Below, piece after piece: positions 1 to 7,607 of a stretch of DNA of 64,000 nt. Under the pieces are notes generated by a model. It was not told the origin of the DNA. It saw only the letters and a list, made by a program, of their open reading frames with translations, and made no database searches. Every line of letters begins with the position of its first letter. The stretch's first letter is position 1. Origin of the DNA: Streptomyces sp. MUM 178J (GTDB lineage: Bacteria > Actinomycetota > Actinomycetes > Streptomycetales > Streptomycetaceae); NCBI RefSeq assembly GCF_022414575.1, contig NZ_JADWYQ010000012.1, positions 1 through 64,000 on the forward strand, read 5' to 3'. A program made the position numbers and the translations under genes.

Positions 1-63
1 GTTCTCGGCCGACGCACGTCACCCCGGCCGCGCGCCCGGCGGGCATGTGGCGCGCGCCGGCCG

Positions 64-1320
64 TCAGCCGGTCGCTGCGGCCCCCACCGCGTCCAGACGC
101 GCCGCGGCGGCCGCCGCCCCCGCCATCCGTCCGGCCCCGAGTACGGCCGCGACGCTTTCGGCCAGATACGGAATGCGGTGCGCGGAGACGCCCGCGATGT
201 TGATGCGCCCCGACGCCGTGCCGTACACGGCGAACTCCTCCCGGAGCCGCCGCATCTGGTCCGGCGTGAGCGGCATCGTCGAGAACATGCCCTTCTGCCG
301 GGCGAGGGTCTGTGCGGCGACCGAGTGCCCCAGCGCGCGCAGCCGGCCGGCCAGATCGGACCGGTTGTCCGTGATCCGGGACCGCATGGCGTCCAGTTCC
401 GCCCGCCACGCGGACCGCAGGCCGGGGTCCTCCAGCACCGCGGTCACCACGGCCGCGCCGTGCTCCGGCGGCATGGAGTACAGCGTCCGCGCGATGTTCT
501 GCAGTGAGGTCTCCGCGTGCCGCAGCGCCTGCCGGGAGCGGCCGAGGACTATCGCGCAGCCGGTACGGTCGCTGTACAGGCCGAAGTTCTTCGAGCAGCT
601 GACGGCGACGAGCATCTCCGGGACCCGCGACGCCAGCATCCGCGTGGGCCGCAGATCCGCGTCCAGGCCGTCGCCGAGACCGTGGTAGGCGAGGTCGACG
701 AAGGGAACCCAGCCGCGCCGCTCGGCCAGGTCCGCCAGCGCCTCCCAGGCCTCGGGCGACGGATCGACGCCGGTCGGGTTGTGGCAGCAGCCCTGCAGCA
801 GCACCACGTCGTCCCGGCGTGCCTCGCGCAGATCCCGCAGCATCCCCGGCAGGTCCGCGCGCCCCTCGGGGTCGCTCCAGCGGTACGTGCGCACCGTCAG
901 CCCCGCGCTTTCCATGATCGGGCGGTGGTTGACGTAGGCGGGATCGCTGATCCAGACCGTGGCTCCCGGCCGTGTCTGCCGCACGAGGTCGGCCAGCAGC
1001 CGCAGCGCGCCGGTTCCTGCCACCGTCTGGACCGCGGCGGCCCGCCCGTCCACCTCGGAGCCGTCCGTCCCCAGGACCAGCGACACCATGGCCCGGTTGT
1101 AGGCGAGGTTGCCCGACAGGCCCCGGTACTCCTTGGACGCGGAGCCCTCCGCGAGTCGTATCTCGGCCTCCCGGACGGCCCGCATCACCGGAGTGACGCC
1201 GCTGTCGTCGCGGTAGACGCCGAGGACCAGATTGAGCCGCTCGGGACGGGTGTCCGCGCCGAACGCGGCGGCCAGATCCCACAGCGGGTCGGCGGGCGGG
1301 GGAGTGAGCAGCTCAAGCAT
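64..1320 (-). CDS. Class I aminotransferase, aromatic-amino-acid/aspartate type
   Basis: Predicted cytoplasmic PLP-dependent transaminase of fold type I (418 residues, normal for the aspartate/tyrosine subfamily). Visible hallmarks in order are a YRGLSGN segment near residue 66, CHNPTG near 180, a cofactor-binding FVDLAYHG stretch, the Schiff-base lysine in SCSKNFG (about K244), and a C-terminal GRINIAGVS that should hold the substrate-carboxylate arginine. Its ATG overlaps the stop region of the upstream EamA transporter gene by 8 bases, so the two are translationally coupled. The divergent Lrp/AsnC regulator at 2488 suggests amino-acid-responsive control. Aromatic versus aspartate specificity cannot be decided from sequence alone. 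Confidence 0.87.
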   Translation of the reverse strand: MLELLTPPPADPLWDLAAAFGADTRPERLNLVLGVYRDDSGVTPVMRAVREAEIRLAEGSASKEYRGLSGNLAYNRAMVSLVLGTDGSEVDGRAAAVQTVAGTGALRLLADLVRQTRPGATVWISDPAYVNHRPIMESAGLTVRTYRWSDPEGRADLPGMLRDLREARRDDVVLLQGCCHNPTGVDPSPEAWEALADLAERRGWVPFVDLAYHGLGDGLDADLRPTRMLASRVPEMLVAVSCSKNFGLYSDRTGCAIVLGRSRQALRHAETSLQNIARTLYSMPPEHGAAVVTAVLEDPGLRSAWRAELDAMRSRITDNRSDLAGRLRALGHSVAAQTLARQKGMFSTMPLTPDQMRRLREEFAVYGTASGRINIAGVSAHRIPYLAESVAAVLGAGRMAGAAAAAARLDAVGAAATG

Positions 1321-2311
1321 CGGCGATGACCTTGCGTCGGAGGGAACGGAGTTGTCGGGGCCGTCGGTTGGCGAGCACCACGCCCGCGGTGATCAGGGGT
1401 ACGCCTGCCAGCACGGCGAGCGTCGGGACCTCGTCCAGCAGCCAGACGGCGAGGAGGACGACGAGCACGGGGCTGAGGCTGCCCGTGACCGAGGCGCGCT
1501 CCGCGCCCAGCCGGCGGATCGCGAACGCGTACAGCAGCCCGGCGGCCAGCCCGACGCCCAGGCCCTGGACGACGGCGAACAGCGCGATGTCGCGCGCCGC
1601 GGCGTCCGCGAGCCCGGTGGGCAGCGCCCCGCTCAGCACCAGCAGCGCCAGCACGGCGAACGACGGCAGGCACAGCACGCCGATCGACCCGACCGGATCA
1701 AGGCCGACCTCCTTGAGCCCCACCGTGTACAGCGCCCACAGCCCGCTGGCGACGAGCAGCACTCCGCTGCCGAGGAGCACCCCGGCGTCCAGCGCCACGG
1801 TGTGGCGGCCGACCAGTGCCACGGCCCCGGCCGCGATCAGGACGAGCCCGACGGCCTGGGTGCCGCGGGGAGCGCCCCGGCCGTGCGCGACCATGATCGC
1901 GGAGACGAAGAGCGGGACCATGCCCGGGATCAGCGACCCCACGAAGGCCGCGGAGGTCAGCGCGCCCCCGTACATGGCCGCCAGGAAGAACGGCACCCCG
2001 GCGCCGCAGACGATCTTCAACGCGGCGGCGGGCCGCACGGCGGCGAGCTGCCGCCGTCGCCGCCACAGCGCGGGCGCCAGGATCAGGAGCGGCAGACCGA
2101 ACCGCAGCAGCGCCGCGTCCGCGGGCAGCAGGGTGGAGGAGCTCAGCGCCCGTGCGCTGAGCGCGAAGCCGGCCCAGATGGCGACCGTGAGCAGCAGCGC
2201 CGCCACGGCCGCGGCGTTCGGGGGGAGAGTGCGCCGTACCCGCGGTCCGGACGCCTTCGCCGCCGCTGCCGGAGGCGCACTCGGCGCCCCCATGGTGTTC
2301 GTCGCCGCCAC
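1313..2311 (-). CDS. EamA/DMT-family membrane transporter
   Basis: Ten-helix drug/metabolite transporter (EamA) of about 332 residues, made of two repeated five-helix halves. These proteins usually export amino acids or related metabolites. A GTG start at 2311 is preferred because GAGGAG sits five bases before it. An upstream TTG at 2338 and an ATG at 2296 are alternatives. The N-terminus is polar, followed by back-to-back hydrophobic segments such as LLLTVAIWAGFALSARAL. It is first in a two-gene operon with the aminotransferase and divergent from an Lrp/AsnC gene. That context suggests export of the amino acid the aminotransferase acts on, but the substrate is inference. Confidence 0.85.
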   Translation of the reverse strand: MAATNTMGAPSAPPAAAAKASGPRVRRTLPPNAAAVAALLLTVAIWAGFALSARALSSSTLLPADAALLRFGLPLLILAPALWRRRRQLAAVRPAAALKIVCGAGVPFFLAAMYGGALTSAAFVGSLIPGMVPLFVSAIMVAHGRGAPRGTQAVGLVLIAAGAVALVGRHTVALDAGVLLGSGVLLVASGLWALYTVGLKEVGLDPVGSIGVLCLPSFAVLALLVLSGALPTGLADAAARDIALFAVVQGLGVGLAAGLLYAFAIRRLGAERASVTGSLSPVLVVLLAVWLLDEVPTLAVLAGVPLITAGVVLANRRPRQLRSLRRKVIADA

Positions 2312-2418
2312 CCGGTCTCCTCGCAATCGCTGATCCAAGCGGGGAGCAGCACCCGTGCTGCCGACTGGAAATCGCCCCCCACATTCACGGCAACGCTAGG
2401 TCAACCGGCGAGGCAGCC

Positions 2419-2427
2419 GATTGCTAC
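2419..2427. promoter_or_regulatory. GATTGCTAC motif in the Lrp/EamA divergent region
   Basis: The 176-bp region between the EamA and Lrp genes holds GATTGCTAC about 60 bases before the regulator ATG. The same nine bases occur in the second Lrp divergent region at 34444, where they form half of a GCAAT/ATTGC inverted repeat. ATTGC half-sites fit AsnC/Lrp-type recognition, so this is a candidate autoregulatory site. It is a short motif and only suggestive on its own. Confidence 0.35.
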
Positions 2428-2487
2428 TTCTGTCTTCCAGAGTTACCGTCGGGGCAGAATCTGCCAAGAATCGGCGAGGAAGAGACG

Positions 2488-2955
2488 ATGGACGCAGTCG
2501 ACCTCCAGATCATCCGCGAGCTGCAGGCGGACGGCCGGCTGTCCAACCAGGACCTTGCCGACCGCGTCCGACTGTCGCCCTCTCCCTGTCTGCGCCGCGT
2601 CCGCCGGCTCGAACAGGCCGGTCTCATCAGCGGCTACACGGCGATGGTCGACCAGGTGGCCTTCGGGCTGCCCATCACCGTCTTCGTACGCGTCCGCCTG
2701 GAGCGCCACACCGCCGAGGCGGTGAACGTCTTCGAGGAGCAGGTCGGGCTCATCGAGCACATCCAGGACTGCTACCTGATGGCCGGCAGCAGCGACTATC
2801 TGCTGCGGGTCGTCATCGAGAGCCTGGAGGCGTACGAGATCCTCGTCCGCACCCGGATCCACGCCATTCCGGGCATTGCGTCGATCGAGTCCAGCTTCGC
2901 CTTCGGCAGCGTCAAGCAGTCCAGGACCTACCCGCGCCCCGTCGCCGCGGGCTGA
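2488..2955 (+). CDS. Lrp/AsnC-family transcriptional regulator
   Basis: Amino-acid-responsive DNA-binding regulator of 155 residues, the usual family length. The N-terminal helix-turn-helix reads LSNQDLADRVRLSPSPCLRRVRRLEQ (shown split here: LSNQDLADRVRLSPSPC, then LRRVRRLEQ) and is followed by the RAM/ligand domain, whose GSSDYLLRVV segment near residue 108 is typical. The ATG at 2488 has GAGGAAGAG about five bases upstream. It is divergent from the EamA-aminotransferase pair, its likely target. It is a clear paralogue of the regulator at 34495, with the same start (MDA-D--I-RELQ-DGRLSNQ) and the same SPSPC/TPSPC recognition-helix region. The effector amino acid is unknown. Confidence 0.93.
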   Translation: MDAVDLQIIRELQADGRLSNQDLADRVRLSPSPCLRRVRRLEQAGLISGYTAMVDQVAFGLPITVFVRVRLERHTAEAVNVFEEQVGLIEHIQDCYLMAGSSDYLLRVVIESLEAYEILVRTRIHAIPGIASIESSFAFGSVKQSRTYPRPVAAG

Positions 2956-2956
2956 C

Positions 2957-2977
2957 CCGGCCCGTCCGCCGGGCCGG
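2957..2977 (+). terminator. Hairpin after the Lrp gene
   Basis: An 8-bp GC stem (CCGGCCCG / CGGGCCGG) with a 5-base loop begins two bases after the stop codon. It lies between two convergent genes, so it may end transcription in both directions. No T-run follows, as is common in high-GC actinomycetes. Confidence 0.55.
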
Positions 2978-3133
2978 CTCGGCAGGTCCGGTGGAGTCCG
3001 TCGCGGTTCGGCGGCGCACCGAAGAGGCGCGGGGCTGTACCGATATGCGGCTCCCGCCGCGTGGGCGCGACATGCCGCGATGTGCCCGCACGCTCTCGAC
3101 GCCTGGTCGCGGCAGCCCCAGCGGGGCGAGCGC

Positions 3134-4870
3134 TCAGCAGCAGGCCGGCGCATCCCGTCCGCTGGTCGCCCCGTAGTACTGCAGATCCTGCACCTCCACG
3201 CGGTGCTCGACCGCGTACGGCAGCTCCACCTGCGCCGTGGTCCTCCCGCCGCGCACCGCCTGCGCCGAACTCGTGCCGGCGCGCAGCGGCAGCAGCTCGG
3301 CGTGCACCCCGGCGGGTGCGTCGTACGCGGAATCGGCGGCCCCGACCTGAGTCCGGACCGAGGCGCGATCGGTCAGAAAGCTCAGCACCTCCACCGTGTC
3401 CCGGGCGGCCGCGCTGCCTTTGCGCAGGGACATCACCCGCGACTGCCCGCCGGTCGGCCGCGCGCCGGCGAACTGGGTGCGCGAGGTCAGATAGAGCGTG
3501 TCCCGGACGATCTTCGGCCAGGCGCCCGTCTTGAAGCGGGTGAGGTAGTACGAGGTGAGGTCCAGATAGGTGTGGCCGTTGTGCAGCGACGGTGCGAAGT
3601 GGGTGCCCTCGGAGTAGTCGTTCCAGGTGGTGAGCTGCACCCAGTCCGCGCCGTCCGCGATGGCGCGGTTCCAGGTGGTGCGCAGCGTCGCCGTGTTGCC
3701 CGCCTCGTCGTAGACGCCCTGGTTGGGCCGGGTGTCCTGGACGGACACCGGCTGCATCCAGATCTTGCCCGCCTCGTGGGCGCGCCGCACATCCCGTGCG
3801 GCGCCCTGCTGGCCGACGTAACTGCGGCTGCCCCACTCGGAGTAGCCGTAGCTGAGGGGCGCGAACTGCTCGTGGTGCGCGTCGAAGTCGAGGAAGAGCG
3901 GCACGAACGCCGTACGGATCCCATGCCGCGCCTCAAGGGACTTCAGCATCCGCGACCACCATCCGGGGGACTTCTCCTCGGCCTTGAAGGGGGAGACGAC
4001 CAGCCGCCCGTCGCCCAGCCGGTGCGCCGCGGGGGAGGCGCCCAGCGCGGCCACGGCGTCGGCCAGGATGTCGGGGTCGTCCGTCTTCAGCGAGGTCATG
4101 TCCGGCATCAGCATGATCGTGAAGTCGGGGTCGACCGAACGGGCTGCCTGGAGCAGCAGTTCGCACCGCTCCCGGTTCTTGCCCTCCAGGGACAGCATGT
4201 CGAGCGTGAAGCCGTCCAGCCCGGCGTCCCGGGCGGTGCGCACCTCCTGCCGGAGGTTGGCCAGCTCCCAGTTCCCGCCGCGGGGTTCGACGGGCAGCGG
4301 ACGGTCGCGCAGCAGCCCTCCGTACTCCTCGTGCTTGCCCTTCTCGCCCTCCGGGGTGAGGTAGTTGCGGCTGTAGTAGTCGCGGTCCGGACGGGCGTTG
4401 TCGAGGGAGAGCGGATACGGGGTGAAGTAGTGGGCGAACACCAGCTTCCCGCTCGCCTTCAGGGCGGCGGGGGAGGGCAGGTCGAACGGCATCGGCCCGG
4501 TGCGGCGCACCTTCTGCGCGTCCTCGTCGGTGTCGCGTTTCCCTCCCTCGGCGGCGTCGCCCGGCTGCCGCCCGGCGACGGCCTTCTCCTCGGGGGCACT
4601 CGGCGACGCCGTGGCGCGGGATGTGGCGCCTGGCGTGGCGCCGGCGCTCGCCTCTGGGCCGGAACCGCCCTGCACGGCCCGCGGCTCGACGATGTCCGGG
4701 CCCGCGGCGTCGCCGGTCCCGGCTCCGGAGCGGAACGGATCCCATGCGACGCCGGCGGCGACACAGAGCCCGATCAGCAGGAAGCCCGACATCAGCAACG
4801 ACAGTCTGCGCCCCCGTAAGCCGCTGCGCCGACGGTGCGCCGCCCGCCGCCGGTGACTGTTGCCTCGCAT
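3134..4870 (-). CDS. Secreted or membrane-anchored glycoside hydrolase, GH71-like
   Basis: A 578-residue protein with a basic N-terminus and one signal-anchor helix (LSLLMSGFLLIGLCVAAGVAW), then a Pro/Ala/Thr-rich linker to about residue 130, then a catalytic region. The segment VFAHYFTPYPLS followed by AGLDGFTLDMLS, FTIMLMPDMTS and WNDYSEGTHFAPS resembles the TIM barrel of GH71 (alpha-1,3-glucanase) and related GH99-type enzymes. The ATG at 4870 is chosen because AGGGGAGGG lies seven bases upstream. The frame is open further upstream but has no ribosome site. It would act outside the cell on an alpha-glucan or similar polymer. The exact substrate is not supported. It stands alone, convergent with the Lrp gene. 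Confidence 0.75.
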   Translation of the reverse strand: MRGNSHRRRAAHRRRSGLRGRRLSLLMSGFLLIGLCVAAGVAWDPFRSGAGTGDAAGPDIVEPRAVQGGSGPEASAGATPGATSRATASPSAPEEKAVAGRQPGDAAEGGKRDTDEDAQKVRRTGPMPFDLPSPAALKASGKLVFAHYFTPYPLSLDNARPDRDYYSRNYLTPEGEKGKHEEYGGLLRDRPLPVEPRGGNWELANLRQEVRTARDAGLDGFTLDMLSLEGKNRERCELLLQAARSVDPDFTIMLMPDMTSLKTDDPDILADAVAALGASPAAHRLGDGRLVVSPFKAEEKSPGWWSRMLKSLEARHGIRTAFVPLFLDFDAHHEQFAPLSYGYSEWGSRSYVGQQGAARDVRRAHEAGKIWMQPVSVQDTRPNQGVYDEAGNTATLRTTWNRAIADGADWVQLTTWNDYSEGTHFAPSLHNGHTYLDLTSYYLTRFKTGAWPKIVRDTLYLTSRTQFAGARPTGGQSRVMSLRKGSAAARDTVEVLSFLTDRASVRTQVGAADSAYDAPAGVHAELLPLRAGTSSAQAVRGGRTTAQVELPYAVEHRVEVQDLQYYGATSGRDAPACC

Positions 4871-5021
4871 GCTGCATCCCTCCCCTGGACACGCCCGCGC
4901 CTGCGGGACGACAGCAGTAGATCCGATCGGCCGCGATACGGACAACCGTTCCCCGGCACAACCGGTCCAAGGTCTCAGTGCGACACCGCGGGCGGCTGCG
5001 GACGTCCGGCGTATCAACCAC

Positions 5022-5067
5022 TTGACACAGTTGCCGAATGCGGGAACTGTATCAGCAGACTGATACA
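5022..5067 (+). promoter_or_regulatory. Promoter and probable GntR operator
   Basis: TTGACA at 5022-5027 is a good -35 element. It is followed at 5048-5067 by a perfect inverted repeat, TGTATCAG-CAGA-CTGATACA (8-4-8). The repeat sits where the -10 and start site should be, just before the ATG at 5091. This is the expected placement for autorepression by the YtrA-type GntR regulator encoded second in the operon. The -10 hexamer itself is not clear. Confidence 0.65.
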
Positions 5068-5090
5068 CAATTGATCGTGCAGGGGGTGCC

Positions 5091-5849
5091 ATGACGGCCG
5101 AGGCAGGACAGGACGTCCCACGGCGGGACGTCCTCGACACAGCGCTCCGCTGGGCAGGCGCGGTGGTCGGCATCGCGGTCAACATTCCGGTCAGCTTCCA
5201 TCCCGACTCGGACGTCGACCTGCTCTACGCCTTTCCCGTCTTCGGCCTGTGCGTGATGGCGGGCGTGTTCGCCGGAGACGCCGTCACGGCGCCCAAGCCC
5301 GGCCGGCTGCGCACGGCCTCGGTGACGCCGCGCCGAGTCCGCGACTTCCTGCCCCGGCCCCTGACGGCCTCGATCGCCGCACAGGCCGTCATCCTGCTGC
5401 TCCTGCTGGCCTTCGCCGTCGCGACGGCCACGGCCGACGCCGACGGCCGCCCGGGGCGCGCGCTGGCCGTCCAGTGCCCGGCAGGGGACCAGCTGCTCTC
5501 GCCGTGGCCCGGCTCCTCGTACGCCTGGCCCGGCCTCGGCGGGCTCGTCCTCGGCACCGCCGTGTGCGCGCTCCTCCTGCGCCGCATTACGGCCCGGCCG
5601 GCGACCGACGACCAACGGCGGATCAGAGCCCGCACCGCGATCGGTGCCTGGGGCGTGCTGGTGACCGCCCCGCTGTTCGCCGTCTCCCTCACCATGGGCG
5701 TCGTGGCGCTGAGCCTGTCCTGCGCGGGAGCGCTGAAGGCCGTGGCCCTGTGGGGCCTGGGCGCTACGGCGTTCCTCGCCGCGCTGACGGCCTGCCACTG
5801 TCTGTGCGTCCTGCTGCTGCCGCAGGCCTACACGCGGGCCCGGTCATGA
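5091..5849 (+). CDS. Six-helix membrane protein of unknown function (GntR-coupled)
   Basis: A 252-residue protein with about six transmembrane helices, for example LLYAFPVFGLCVMAGVFAG, AAQAVILLLLLAFAVATA and GALKAVALWGLGATAFLAAL. I do not recognise a named family. It begins with a ribosome site AGGGGG and an ATG, and its stop overlaps the start of the downstream GntR gene (ATGA). YtrA-type GntR regulators are usually co-transcribed with the membrane system they control, so this protein is probably the regulated partner, possibly in an envelope stress response. That function is inference. The operator-like palindrome at 5048-5067 precedes it. Confidence 0.8.
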   Translation: MTAEAGQDVPRRDVLDTALRWAGAVVGIAVNIPVSFHPDSDVDLLYAFPVFGLCVMAGVFAGDAVTAPKPGRLRTASVTPRRVRDFLPRPLTASIAAQAVILLLLLAFAVATATADADGRPGRALAVQCPAGDQLLSPWPGSSYAWPGLGGLVLGTAVCALLLRRITARPATDDQRRIRARTAIGAWGVLVTAPLFAVSLTMGVVALSLSCAGALKAVALWGLGATAFLAALTACHCLCVLLLPQAYTRARS

Positions 5850-6241
5850 CGGCGTCCGGCCGCCTGAGCATCAGCGTCAGCCATGGCGTGCACGTCCCGC
5901 CCTACGAGCAGGTCCGGGCCCAGCTGGCCGAACTGATCGCGACCGGCGGGCTGGGCCGGGGCGACAGGCTGCCCTCGGTGCGTCAGCTCGCCTCCGACCT
6001 CGGGCTGGCCAACAACACGGTGGTGCGGGCGTATCGCGAACTGGAGACCGCAGGGCTGGTCAGGACCCGCCGGGGCTCGGGCACCCGGGTCATCGCCCTG
6101 CCCGACGCCGACGACGCGAAGGCCAGGCTCGCCGAACACGCCCTCAGCTATGCGCTCGCGGTCCGCCGGCTCGACGCCACCGACGAAGAGGCCCTCGCCG
6201 CCATCCGCCACGCGCTCGCCACGCAGCCGCCTTCCGGATGA
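5846..6241 (+). CDS. GntR-family regulator, YtrA subfamily
   Basis: A 131-residue repressor. The N-terminal winged helix shows the family pattern PPYEQVRAQLAELIATG, GDRLPSVRQLASDLGLA, NNTVVRAYRELETAGLV and RTRRGSGTRV, followed by only about 50 residues. The lack of a large ligand domain is the mark of the YtrA subfamily. The start is the ATG overlapping the upstream stop (ATGA). The frame is open further upstream inside the preceding gene but that part is a shadow. It most likely binds the 8-4-8 palindrome in front of the two-gene operon. The inducer is unknown. Confidence 0.93.
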   Translation: MTASGRLSISVSHGVHVPPYEQVRAQLAELIATGGLGRGDRLPSVRQLASDLGLANNTVVRAYRELETAGLVRTRRGSGTRVIALPDADDAKARLAEHALSYALAVRRLDATDEEALAAIRHALATQPPSG

Positions 6242-6275
6242 GCCGGGGCCGGGCCGGGCGGGGGGCGGACGGAAA

Positions 6276-6296
6276 CCGGCCACGGCACCGTGCCGG
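6276..6296. terminator. Possible hairpin between convergent genes
   Basis: CCGGC-(c)-ACGG and CCGT-GCCGG can pair as a bulged GC hairpin between the GntR stop (6241) and the dehydratase stop (6360). It is short with a tight loop, so it is only a plausible bidirectional terminator. Confidence 0.4.
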
Positions 6297-6359
6297 AAGG
6301 CGTCGGGAGAACGAGGCGGCGGGCCGCGTCTATCTCGTCACGCCGGGTACGGAGGGGTT

Positions 6360-7331
6360 TCACCCCGCGCCGCACAGCTCCGCGAAGCGCCGCGCGTCCA
6401 CATTGCCCCCGGAGACGATCACCCCGATCCGGTCCGGCAGTCCGCCGAGCCGGCCGGCGAGCAGCGCGGCCAGGGCCGAGGCCCCGCTGGGCTCCAGGAC
6501 GATCTTGAGGCGTTCAAAGGCGAAGCGCATGGCGTCGCGGATCTGCTCATCGCTGACCAGCGCGATCTCATCCACCAGGCGCTGATTGACCGAGAACGTC
6601 AGCTCTCCCGGAATGTCGGCGGCCTGACCGTCGGCGATGGTCCGGGGAACGGGGACGGACACCCGCGTGCCGGCTTCCAGCGACCGCTTGGTGTCGTCCC
6701 CGGCTTCCGGCTCGACCCCGATGACGCGTATGCCGGGGCACAGCCCCTTCGCCGCGGTCGCGCAACCCGCGATCAGCCCTCCGCCGCCCACCGGTGCGAG
6801 GAGCGCGCCCAGATCGCCGGTCTCCTCGAGCAGTTCAAGCGCGGCCGTACCCTGCCCGGCCATGATGTGCGGATGCTCATAGGGCGGAATGAGCGTCAGC
6901 CCCCGCTCCTCGGCCAGCGCTTCGCCGAGGGCGACACGGTCGCCCGTATAGCGGTCATAGGTGACGACCTCCGCCCCGTACCCAGCAGTGGCCTCCACCT
7001 TTGACCGCGGCGTGTCCTCGGGCATCAGGATCACCGCGGTCGTGCCCAGCTCCCGCGCGGCCAGGGCGACGGCCTGAGCATGGTTGCCGGACGAGTACGC
7101 GGCGATCCCCCGCTCCAACTGCCCTGCCGACAGCCGTGAGGCGGCGTTGTACGCGCCGCGGAACTTGAACGCGCCGACACGCTGGAAGTACTCGCACTTG
7201 AGGAAGACCTCCGCGCCGACGAGGGCGTCGAGGGTGCGGGAGCGCAGCACCGGAGTCCGGTGGGCGACGCCCTTGATCTGCGCGGCGGCGTCACGCACGT
7301 CATCCAGAGTGACAGGTGATGTTGTCGACAT
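6360..7331 (-). CDS. Threonine/serine dehydratase (PLP-dependent, fold type II)
   Basis: A 323-residue cytoplasmic enzyme predicted to deaminate L-threonine or L-serine to the 2-oxo acid and ammonia. The PLP lysine lies in VGAFKFRGAYN near residue 57. It is followed by SSGNHAQAVA near 83, the glycine-rich phosphate loop VGGGGLIAG near 180, and a C-terminal VSGGN. It lacks the ACT-like regulatory domain of biosynthetic IlvA, so a catabolic or serine-racemase-like role is likely. The ATG at 7331 is preferred over the GTG two codons earlier. It is a single gene, convergent with the GntR operon. Confidence 0.9.
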   Translation of the reverse strand: MSTTSPVTLDDVRDAAAQIKGVAHRTPVLRSRTLDALVGAEVFLKCEYFQRVGAFKFRGAYNAASRLSAGQLERGIAAYSSGNHAQAVALAARELGTTAVILMPEDTPRSKVEATAGYGAEVVTYDRYTGDRVALGEALAEERGLTLIPPYEHPHIMAGQGTAALELLEETGDLGALLAPVGGGGLIAGCATAAKGLCPGIRVIGVEPEAGDDTKRSLEAGTRVSVPVPRTIADGQAADIPGELTFSVNQRLVDEIALVSDEQIRDAMRFAFERLKIVLEPSGASALAALLAGRLGGLPDRIGVIVSGGNVDARRFAELCGAG

Positions 7332-7373
7332 GTTCACAGTCTTTCACGGGCCTCTCCGCCGCCGAGCGGCCGC

Positions 7374-7456
7374 TCACCGGCCGGCGGACCGGCCGGCGGC
7401 GCTGAAGAAGTCGAGGACCGCGGCGGTCGCCTCCAAGGACGTGCTCACCGGGCCGA
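7374..7456 (-). pseudogene. Possible C-terminal remnant of an alpha/beta-hydrolase (esterase)
   Basis: On the minus strand, RPDGFGPVSTSLEATAAVLDFF followed by SAAGRSAGR and a stop (split here: RPDGFGPVSTSLEAT, AAVLDFF) resembles the end of PHB-depolymerase-type alpha/beta hydrolases, which finish with ...STSxDATxxxWxFF. No matching upstream domain continues in any frame. The match is about 30 residues by eye and could be chance. Confidence 0.2.
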
Positions 7457-7607
7457 AGCCGTCTGGTCGGTCGCACGACGCCGCCGAGCGGCGCCGGCGA
7501 TGAACGCGGCGGCCGGGCCGCACGTATGCGTAGACGCACCGTTGTCCCGCGGGGCCGGCGTCGCCGACGCCGTGTCGGAGCGGCTTTGAAGAGGGGGACG
7601 GAAACGG

